Part shown: piece after piece, positions 8,177 through 14,669 of the stretch | How the letters are laid out: every line of letters begins with the position of its first letter | Position numbering within the stretch: position 1 is the stretch's first letter | Origin: DATAXP01 sp036272935 | GTDB taxonomy: Bacteria; Planctomycetota; Planctomycetia; Pirellulales; PNKZ01 | Direction of reading: 5' to 3' | NCBI GenBank assembly: GCA_036272935.1 | Contig: DATAXP010000025.1 | Span: 1 to 42,126 of the forward strand | DNA: 42,126 nucleotides | Made by a program: the position numbers and the translations under genes | The notes under the pieces: model-generated | Seen by the model: the letters and a program-made list of their open reading frames with translations, nothing else | Told to the model about the DNA's origin: nothing | The model's database searches: none

Positions 8177-8851
8177 TCAAGAGGAGAGGGCGGGATTCCA
8201 GGTTTGGTTACGTTGGACGAGGGTGTTGAGGATGACGAGCAGTTTTCGCATGCAGGCGGTGATGACGACCTTGAAGGGTTTGCCGGCGGCTTTGAGGCGC
8301 TCGGCGAAGGGCCGGATCAGGGGATTGCAACGGGCGGCGGTGAGGGCGGCCATGTACAAGGCGTTGCGTACGTTGGCCCGTCCGCCCCAGAGATGTCGCT
8401 TGCCGGTACATGGTCCGCTATCGTCGTTGAACGGGGCCAGTCCGACCAGCGAGGCGATCTGTTGACGGTTCGGCTTGCCCAACTCCGGCAGCTCGGCCAC
8501 GAGTGTGGCGCTGGTCACGGCGCCGACGCCGGGGGTGCTTTGCACGATCTCGGCCTTGCGACGCCAGTCGTCGTCGGCGGCGATCAACCGGGCGATCGCC
8601 GCGTCGAGCCTGGCGATCTCCTTGCGGAGCAGGTCGAGCACGTGGTCGATGCTTTTGCGGGCCAGCTTCGTGGTGATCCGCTCACTGCGGTTCTGTTCGG
8701 CCGTGCGATGGCCGATCAGTTGCCGGCGACGGGTCACCAGCTCGTCGAGCTCGGCCTGACGAGCCGGCGACTTTTTGGCCGGCATCGGCCGCACGCGCTC
8801 GGCGAACAGGGCCACGAACTCGGACCAGGCGGCCGACGGAGTAGCTTCCAT
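8177..8851 (-). pseudogene. IS110-family transposase, 5'-truncated
   Basis: The minus-strand frame carries only the C-terminal half of an IS110/IS116/IS902-type transposase. Recognisable parts are the coiled linker 'ELDELVTRRRQLIGHRTAEQNR', the helix-hairpin-helix-like 'IVQSTPGVGAVTSATLVAELPELG' and the second catalytic block 'ASLVGLAPFNDDSG..GKRHLWGGRANVRNALYMAAL', ending normally. The N-terminal DEDD (RuvC-like) nuclease domain is missing, so the copy cannot transpose on its own. Homology seems to begin near 'FVALFAERVRP' (about 8820). Upstream of that the frame stays open but encodes unrelated sequence. The 5' end was lost at a break close to the palindrome at 8926. Confidence 0.85.
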
Positions 8852-8925
8852 GACACGAGGCCGACGAGGTTCACGCTCCGTGACGGCGTCGGAAGCGCCG
8901 GGGCACGATCGAACTCTCGCCGGCC

Positions 8926-8959
8926 GCTTGTTCCGCTGCTGCGCAGCAGCGGAACAAGC
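8926..8959. repeat. Perfect 34-bp palindrome
   Basis: GCTTGTTCCGCTGCTGC (8926-8942) is followed immediately by its exact reverse complement (8943-8959) with no spacer. It lies between the broken IS110 transposase and the nonamer repeat. No T-run follows, so a terminator is unlikely. Confidence 0.9.
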
Positions 8960-9002
8960 AAGCTCCAGTGAACGCTGTCTCTTTCCTTTTGGCAACATAC
9001 AA

Positions 9003-9093
9003 GACACAGAGGACACGGGGCACGCACGGAGCAGCAACAGACTCCGTTAACGTCTGCTCAGTGCGTCCTCTGTGTCTCCGTGTCTCTGTGGTT
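9003..9093. repeat. Inverted nonamer repeat, ACACAGAGG family
   Basis: Three 9-nt units (GACACAGAG, GACACGGGG, CACGCACGG; 9003-9029) face three inverted units (CCTCTGTGT, CTCCGTGTC, TCTGTGGTT; 9067-9093). The stop codon (9047) and last ~17 codons of the acyl-ligase fusion gene lie inside this repeat. Confidence 0.85.
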
Positions 9094-11839
9094 CATTCCC
9101 TGTCCGTTGGCTTCGACGAAGCTTCGCCATCTCGTCGTGCAGGGCGTCGGTGATGCGCTCGTACGGGTGTTCCCCTTTTCCTTTCTTTTCGAGCGTGCGC
9201 GGATCGAGCGGCGAGCCGAACGTGATGCGGATTCGCCCCGGTCGCGGCAGCATCTGTCCCGGCGGCAGCGCGTCGCGCGTCCCCTCGACCGACACCGGCA
9301 CCACCGGCACCGGATAGTGGTCCAGCAGCATGCCGATGCCCGGCCGCAGCGGCATCAGTTCGCCAGTCTTTGAGTGCCCCCCTTCGGGATACCACACCAT
9401 CGAATGCTTCTCGCGCAGCACGGCGGCGCCGAACGCCAGGCTTTGGGCCGCGGCCCGCTCGGGATCGATCGGCACGACGTGGCAGAGCCGCCGGAGTACG
9501 CGAAAGATCGGCCCATTGGCGATGCCGCTCCAACCGGCCCAATACGTGTCGCGGAGCGTGTGGTAGCCCAGCACCGTGGCGAGCACCGACGAATCGAGAT
9601 AGCTCACGTGGTTCGGCGCCAGCACGAACGGCCCTTCGGCCGGCACGCGCTCGCGCCCTGTAACGCTGAACCGGAACAGCGCGTGCGTGAGCAGCCAGTT
9701 AATTCCATACAACATCAGAGAAGCAGCACTCTCAACGTAACCCAGCGGCGCGAGCCAACGCCGGCGCTCGCGGCCCAGCACTTTCTCCGGTTCCTCCAGC
9801 GGATCGGCCTTCGGTGCCGTGTGCTTGCCGTGAGGCTGCTCAGCCGCCTCGCGCAGCAGGTCGCGCACGGTTTCGATCCGGCCGATCGCCTCTTCGCTCA
9901 GCTCGACCCCCGCGCGCTGCTCAAGCTCCGTCGTCAGGTTCAACCATTCGAGCGAATCGACGCCGAGATCGAGCTGCGGACTGGTATCGAACGTGATCCG
10001 TTGCCCGGCGAAGTGCTCGGCCAGCCAGTCCCAGGTTTTGCGCGCCGCCGGTTCATCGAGCAGGGCTCGGTCCTCGGGGGCCATGTCGATCTCGGCCATC
10101 GCACCGGCGGGTTCGCGCTTGTGGCCGCCGGCTTTGAGCTGTTCGTACAGCTTCGCAAGCTCTTCGCGGCGAATTTTTCCCAGCCGGGTGCGTGGCAATG
10201 GAGAGTCGGTGAGCACGAAGTCGGTGATCCGCTTGTACGACGACAGGCCCGACGACCGCTGCTCGAGCGCTTTGCCGATCGCCTCGCGAGCCGCCTGGTC
10301 GGGGTCTTTTTCGCCACTGGTCTTGCCACGGTGGGCACGGACGACCGCCACGAGTTTTCCTTTTTGCGCTAGGATGCCGATCTCGGCGATTGCCGAGCCT
10401 TGCTGTTGGTAGGCTTTCTCGACGTCATCGGGCTGAACCTTCTCGCCCCCTTCGAGCACGATCAACGTCTTTACGCGGCCGGTGATGAACAGGTAGCCAC
10501 GGCGGTCGACGTAGCCAAGATCGCCGGTGCGGAACCAGCCGTCTGCGGTGAATGCCTCCTTCGTCTTCTCGGCCAGATGGTGATAGCCGAGGAAGACGCC
10601 CGGCCCGCGCGCGACAATCTCGCCATCAGTTCGTGGCGGCTCACTGGCCTTGCGATGCCTGCCGCGCTTGCCGGACTTTTTTTGATTGTCACCGTCCGGC
10701 GGATCGATGCGGATTTCAACGCCGTCGATCGGCCGGCCGACGCTGCCGATCCGCGCATGTCCCGGCTTGTCCATTGTCAACAGCGGCGAGGTTTCGGTCA
10801 GGCCGTAGCCGGTGGCGACCTGCCAGCCAAGCCCTTCCAGCTTCCAGGCCAGTTCGGGCTCGAGCGCCGCGCCGCCGGTGGCGACGACGCGCAGCTTTGG
10901 ACCCATCTGGCGATGCAGTCGGCCGAAGAGCAGCTTCCCCACGCGAATACGCACGTGCGCCAAGGCGATGCTCACCGCCAAAGCCACGTGGAACACTGCG
11001 CTCGCCAAGCGCCCCGCGCCTTTCACGCGCGATTCGATGCCGGTCAGCAGCGCCCGGTACAAGCGCGGCACGCCGATGATCACTGTTACGTTTCCTTGGC
11101 GCACGGCGCGCGTCAGTTCGGGGCCGGTGAGCGTGTACGGCAGCACGATCGGCAACCCCAACGACAGCGGCGTGAGCAGGCCGATCACCAATGGATATAC
11201 GTGATGCAACGGCAACGGCAGCAGCACACGGTCGCCGCGCGCGACCAACTCGGCTTCGGCAATCGTGTTCAATTGGAACGCGAGGTTCGCATGCGTGAGC
11301 GGCACCCCTTTGGGCGCTCCTGTGGTGCCTGAGGTGTAGAACAGCACCGCGCGGTCGTCGGCAGTGACGGTGACATCGACCTTCGTCGAGCGGGCCAGGA
11401 ACGTTTTCCAGTTAGTGGCTCGCGCAGTTCGTCTGTCATCGAGCAGCACTGCCTTCACGCGCGGCCGCCGCTTCATCCGCCGAAAGCGAGCGAGCAAGCG
11501 CGCCGAACTGAACAGGTATCGCGCCCCGCTGTCGCGCAGCACGTGCCCGAGCGCCTTGTCGTCGAGCTGCGCGTCGATCGGCACCACGACCGCGCCGCAG
11601 GCGAGTGCTCCCAGGCACACGGCAATCCACTGCGCGCTGGGCTCGGCCCACAGAGCGATCGCGTCCCCTTTCTGCACACCCGTGGCGACCAGCCCTGCCG
11701 CCAAGCGCGACGCCCGTCGGGCTAACATCGCGTAGGTCCAGACCGTGGTGTCCTCCTTGGTGAACGCAACGATTGCTCGCCGCTTGCGAAAGCTGCTCAG
11801 CCGCGAAACCAGCGACTGCAATGTGTCGAACTGTTCCAT
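9047..11839 (-). CDS. Fused acyl-ACP/acyl-CoA synthetase, acyl carrier domain and PlsC-type acyltransferase
   Basis: This 930-residue protein joins three functions that normally work in sequence. Residues to about 550 form an AMP-dependent ligase with the phosphate loop 'YTSGTTGAPKG' (168-178), 'GYGLTETSP' and 'GWFRTGDLG'. Around 620-640 is a carrier domain with 'LGVDSLEWL', whose Ser would hold phosphopantetheine. The C-terminal part is a PlsC acyltransferase with the 'NHVSYLD' HX4D motif (from 743) and 'YPEGGHS' (near 818). It should activate a fatty acid, load it and pass it to a lysophospholipid, as Aas does in other bacteria with a different domain order. The ATG at 11839 has GGGTGG before it. 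The last residues ('EPQRHGDTEDALSRR') are translated nonamer repeat. Confidence 0.88.
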   Translation of the reverse strand: MEQFDTLQSLVSRLSSFRKRRAIVAFTKEDTTVWTYAMLARRASRLAAGLVATGVQKGDAIALWAEPSAQWIAVCLGALACGAVVVPIDAQLDDKALGHVLRDSGARYLFSSARLLARFRRMKRRPRVKAVLLDDRRTARATNWKTFLARSTKVDVTVTADDRAVLFYTSGTTGAPKGVPLTHANLAFQLNTIAEAELVARGDRVLLPLPLHHVYPLVIGLLTPLSLGLPIVLPYTLTGPELTRAVRQGNVTVIIGVPRLYRALLTGIESRVKGAGRLASAVFHVALAVSIALAHVRIRVGKLLFGRLHRQMGPKLRVVATGGAALEPELAWKLEGLGWQVATGYGLTETSPLLTMDKPGHARIGSVGRPIDGVEIRIDPPDGDNQKKSGKRGRHRKASEPPRTDGEIVARGPGVFLGYHHLAEKTKEAFTADGWFRTGDLGYVDRRGYLFITGRVKTLIVLEGGEKVQPDDVEKAYQQQGSAIAEIGILAQKGKLVAVVRAHRGKTSGEKDPDQAAREAIGKALEQRSSGLSSYKRITDFVLTDSPLPRTRLGKIRREELAKLYEQLKAGGHKREPAGAMAEIDMAPEDRALLDEPAARKTWDWLAEHFAGQRITFDTSPQLDLGVDSLEWLNLTTELEQRAGVELSEEAIGRIETVRDLLREAAEQPHGKHTAPKADPLEEPEKVLGRERRRWLAPLGYVESAASLMLYGINWLLTHALFRFSVTGRERVPAEGPFVLAPNHVSYLDSSVLATVLGYHTLRDTYWAGWSGIANGPIFRVLRRLCHVVPIDPERAAAQSLAFGAAVLREKHSMVWYPEGGHSKTGELMPLRPGIGMLLDHYPVPVVPVSVEGTRDALPPGQMLPRPGRIRITFGSPLDPRTLEKKGKGEHPYERITDALHDEMAKLRRSQRTGNEPQRHGDTEDALSRR

Positions 11840-11906
11840 ACGCCACCCGCGATGCGCATTGCGACCACGGATATTATAGGGAGCAACTTGCATGCCGGCT
11901 GGGCGG

Positions 11907-11982
11907 GGTACGGACTACAGGTTACGGCCGGAGGGATCGCTTTCTTTGCCTGTAGCCCGTATCCCGTAGTCTGTAGCCTTCC
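11907..11982. repeat. Inverted heptamer repeat, GTAGCCT family (copy 1)
   Basis: Units GTACGGA, CTACAGG, TTACGGC (11908-11928) face GCCTGTA, GCCCGTA, TCCCGTA, GTCTGTA, GCCTTCC (11948-11982). The cbiO stop codon TAG and its last ~20 codons lie in it. Confidence 0.85.
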
Positions 11983-12757
11983 CCGCCAGGCTCATCGGCA
12001 CTTCGAGGCCATGTGCGAGCATCAGCGCCTCGTCGGCCAATATCTCGCCCGTCGGTCCGTCGGCGAAAATCTCGCCGCGGTCGAGCACGATGACCCTTGG
12101 GCACAATTCGCAGATCATCTCCAGATCGTGGCTGGCGATGAGCTTTGCGCACGACAGGCCTGAGAGCAGGGCGATGAACTGCCGCCGCGCGCGGGGATCG
12201 AGGTTCGCCGTCGGCTCGTCGAGCGCCAACAGTCGCGGCCGGCAGGCGAGCACGCCTGCCAGGCAGGCACGCTTGCGCTCGCCGAGGCTCAGGTGATGCG
12301 GCGGCTTGTCTTGCACCGCCTCGAGTCCGACGGCGGCGATTGACTCATCGACGCGCGCCGCAACCTCCGCGCGCTCCAATCCCAGGTTCAACGGTCCGAA
12401 GGCCACGTCTTCGCGCACAGTCGAGCAGAACAACTGATCGTCGGGGTCCTGAAACATCAGGCCGACCATGCGCCGGATGCGGGGCAGGTTCGCGGCGGCC
12501 GCGGCATCGAGCCCTTCGACCTTTACGCCGCCGCGACCAAGCGTCAACCGCGCGTCGGTCGGATGCGGATGTTCGTGCCCCGTCGGCCCCGCCGGCAGCA
12601 GACCGTTGAGGTGCCACAGCAGGCTCGACTTGCCGGCGCCGTTGGGACCGACCAGCCCGACCGATTCGCCGCGCTCGATGCAGAACTCGACATGGTGCAG
12701 CGCGAGCGTGCCGTCGGGGTACGCGTAGGCCAGGTCGGTCACTTCCACGAGCGCCAT
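11915..12757 (-). CDS. cbiO: ECF/cobalt-nickel transporter ATP-binding protein
   Basis: This 280-residue ATPase powers uptake of Co2+ or Ni2+ with the permease proteins encoded just upstream. It shows the Walker A 'GPNGAGKS' (37-44), the Q-loop 'GLMFQDPDDQLF' typical of CbiO/EcfA, the signature 'LSLGERKR', Walker B 'LLALDEP' with 'TANLDP' and the switch His in 'LIASHDLEM'. It is the last gene of a cbiM-cbiQ-cbiO operon, 48 bases after cbiQ. The last ~20 residues ('ATDYGIRATGKESDPSGRNL') do not belong to the family; they are translated heptamer repeat, and the TAG stop is part of a CTGTAG unit. Confidence 0.93.
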   Translation of the reverse strand: MALVEVTDLAYAYPDGTLALHHVEFCIERGESVGLVGPNGAGKSSLLWHLNGLLPAGPTGHEHPHPTDARLTLGRGGVKVEGLDAAAAANLPRIRRMVGLMFQDPDDQLFCSTVREDVAFGPLNLGLERAEVAARVDESIAAVGLEAVQDKPPHHLSLGERKRACLAGVLACRPRLLALDEPTANLDPRARRQFIALLSGLSCAKLIASHDLEMICELCPRVIVLDRGEIFADGPTGEILADEALMLAHGLEVPMSLAGKATDYGIRATGKESDPSGRNL

Positions 12758-12805
12758 TGAGGCATCACCTGCACGCGGTCGCCGCGGCGACCGGCTAAAC
12801 GAGGA

Positions 12806-13495
12806 TTACAACTCTACCGAATCTCGTATCGTACCATCGAAGCCGCGGGCGAGCATTGCCGCATGCACGCGCTCGCTGCGCTCGAATGATCGCACCAGCA
12901 CGCGCCCCACCAGCCCCGCCACGGCCGACCAGCGCGCGTTGCCTCGGGCGTCGAACGTGCGCGAAAGCCGGGCGCGGCGCATGCGGGCCAGTTCGTCGGC
13001 CACCAGCGCTTGGTAGCGGACCATGAACCGTAGCGTGGTCACCAGTAGATTCGGCACGCCGAGTCGCGCCATCGCCGAGAGCAGCCGCTCGTCGCTGGTC
13101 GTGTTGGCCAACACCAGTAGCGTCGTCACGCACAGCGCTGCGCGCACCACGATCTGCCCCATCATCGACCAGCTTGTCGCATCGAACCCCCGGCCCAGCG
13201 GCACCGAGAGCGCCATCGCGGTCAAGAGCGGCACGACGATGCACAGCCGCTTGACGGCATATCCCAACGGCACGCCGGCCCACACCAGCAGTACGCATAA
13301 TGCGATCGCGCCGAACACGTGTACCAGTGAGATCGACACTCCCGCCGGCGCTGGCCAGAACGTCGGTGGCGTGAAGCTGAACACGACCACGGCGGCGAGC
13401 GCAGCCAACAGTTTGATGCGCGCATCGAGCCGGTGCAGCCAGGTGGCCGACGCGTTGCGGCTGTACCGATCGAGCGGCTCGTGCAGGCCGGTCAT
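12806..13495 (-). CDS. cbiQ: Cobalt/nickel ECF transporter transmembrane protein
   Basis: This 229-residue membrane protein is the T component that links the ATPase to the metal-binding component. Several hydrophobic helices are visible from about residue 25 onward ('IKLLAALAAVVVFSFTPPTF', 'AIALCVLLVWAGVPLGYAVK'). The coupling region has 'RLGVPNLLVTTLRFMVRY' and 'RMRRARLSRTF', the Ala-Arg motifs that dock on the ATPase. The first residues 'DRYSRNASATWLHRLDARIK' are typical of CbiQ. It overlaps the end of cbiM by four bases (ATGA). Confidence 0.92.
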   Translation of the reverse strand: MTGLHEPLDRYSRNASATWLHRLDARIKLLAALAAVVVFSFTPPTFWPAPAGVSISLVHVFGAIALCVLLVWAGVPLGYAVKRLCIVVPLLTAMALSVPLGRGFDATSWSMMGQIVVRAALCVTTLLVLANTTSDERLLSAMARLGVPNLLVTTLRFMVRYQALVADELARMRRARLSRTFDARGNARWSAVAGLVGRVLVRSFERSERVHAAMLARGFDGTIRDSVEL

Positions 13496-14517
13496 GGAAC
13501 GCCGGCGGCCGCGTCGGGCCGGAGGGTGCTGCCCCGTCGCTCTGCGGTACGGGCCACGATCACGGCGAAGCCGAACGTCGCGAGCGTGCCGACCAGCCCC
13601 ATCAAGGAAGTGACCATGCCGGCGTGCGGAACGAAACTGTTGGCCGGTGCCGATTTGTCGGCTTCGATCGTTTCAGCGTTGTTTGACGGCAGCGCGTAAT
13701 CGGGGAACGGCGCCCAGGCCGAGGCCTCGGCACGGTTGGCGAAGCCGAGCGAGTCGGCAACGCGTTCCAGGCCGTCTTCGTGCTCGCTGGCCCAGGGGGC
13801 GAGAAACACCGCGATCGCCACCGCTGCCACCAGTGCCGCCGCGACCGCCTGGCCCCATTGGCCCACCCGGCCCACGGCATGCCGCGGATCGTAAATCAAA
13901 TCGGGGCGCGTCGACATCAGCCAGCTCACGACCAGGCCGGTGACGATCGCTTCGCCCAGGCCGATGAGCACGTGATAGAACACCATCCACGTGGCCAACG
14001 GGAAGATGCCGACCGTGCCTCCCGCCGCGAACTCAAGCACGAACGCTAGCGCCGCCACAGGAATGATCAACCAACTGGCCACGACCGCAGCCAGCACCGT
14101 GCCGCGCGTGCCGCCGCCCAGCAGCCGCCGCAACGGTGCGTAGATGGTGTAACCCAGCAGACCGCCGACGAGCGCCATGTTCGTGATATTGGCCCCCAGG
14201 GCGGTCACGCCGCCGTCGCCGAACATGAAGCATTGCACGATCAGCACGGTCGAGAGCGCGACGACGGCACCCCACGGCCCCAGCACCACCGCAGCCAGCA
14301 CGCCGCCCATCAGGTGCCCCGAGGTGGCCAGCCCCACGAGCGGAAAGTTCACCATCTGCCCGGCGAAAATACCTGCGCTGGTCACGCCGATCAGCGGCGC
14401 AAGCCGTGCCCCTAGCGCCGCGCGGAGCCGCCAAAGACTGTATCCCACGCCGCCCACGGCCAGCCCCCACGTAGCGATCGTCGCCGCTGGGCCGAGAAAA
14501 CCATCGGGAATGTGCAT
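13492..14517 (-). CDS. cbiM: Cobalt/nickel ECF permease CbiM fused to a CbiN/PDGLE-type domain
   Basis: This 341-residue substrate-binding permease takes up Co2+ or Ni2+. The family N-terminus MHIPDGFL, in which His2 and the free amino end bind the metal, fixes the start at 14517 even though an open reading runs 48 bases further upstream. Multiple membrane helices follow, with 'SAGIFAGQMVNFPLVGLATSGHLMGG' conserved. From about residue 230 a second part has a membrane helix, 'EHEDGLERVADSLGF' and 'PFPDYALPSN', and a final helix: this is the CbiN/NikN (PDGLE) module as a fusion. The next two genes complete the transporter. No cobalamin or NiCo riboswitch could be recognised in the 152-base gap upstream. 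Confidence 0.92.
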   Translation of the reverse strand: MHIPDGFLGPAATIATWGLAVGGVGYSLWRLRAALGARLAPLIGVTSAGIFAGQMVNFPLVGLATSGHLMGGVLAAVVLGPWGAVVALSTVLIVQCFMFGDGGVTALGANITNMALVGGLLGYTIYAPLRRLLGGGTRGTVLAAVVASWLIIPVAALAFVLEFAAGGTVGIFPLATWMVFYHVLIGLGEAIVTGLVVSWLMSTRPDLIYDPRHAVGRVGQWGQAVAAALVAAVAIAVFLAPWASEHEDGLERVADSLGFANRAEASAWAPFPDYALPSNNAETIEADKSAPANSFVPHAGMVTSLMGLVGTLATFGFAVIVARTAERRGSTLRPDAAAGVP

Positions 14518-14669
14518 CGCCAGAAGCATGTCGGTCACTTTAGGTGCAGGCCAAGGGGCTGGCAAGGCGGCGAGAAACGCAAATGCTTGCGGCGCCAGTT
14601 GAGCGTGCGATAATCATGCCGCGGGCAGCGGGCAATGGATCGTCACGCATCGCACGCGGAGCATCGACC

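Noticed and set aside
8114..8971. Open frame of 285 codons on the plus strand
   Set aside because: It is the complement of the IS110 transposase remnant and shows no protein family pattern.
10400..11332. Open frame of 310 codons on the plus strand
   Set aside because: It is antisense to the AMP-ligase domain; long antisense frames are expected in GC-rich DNA.
14518..14669. Cobalamin or NiCo riboswitch upstream of cbiM
   Set aside because: I looked for B12-box-like and conserved NiCo elements in this gap and found none; absence by eye is not proof.
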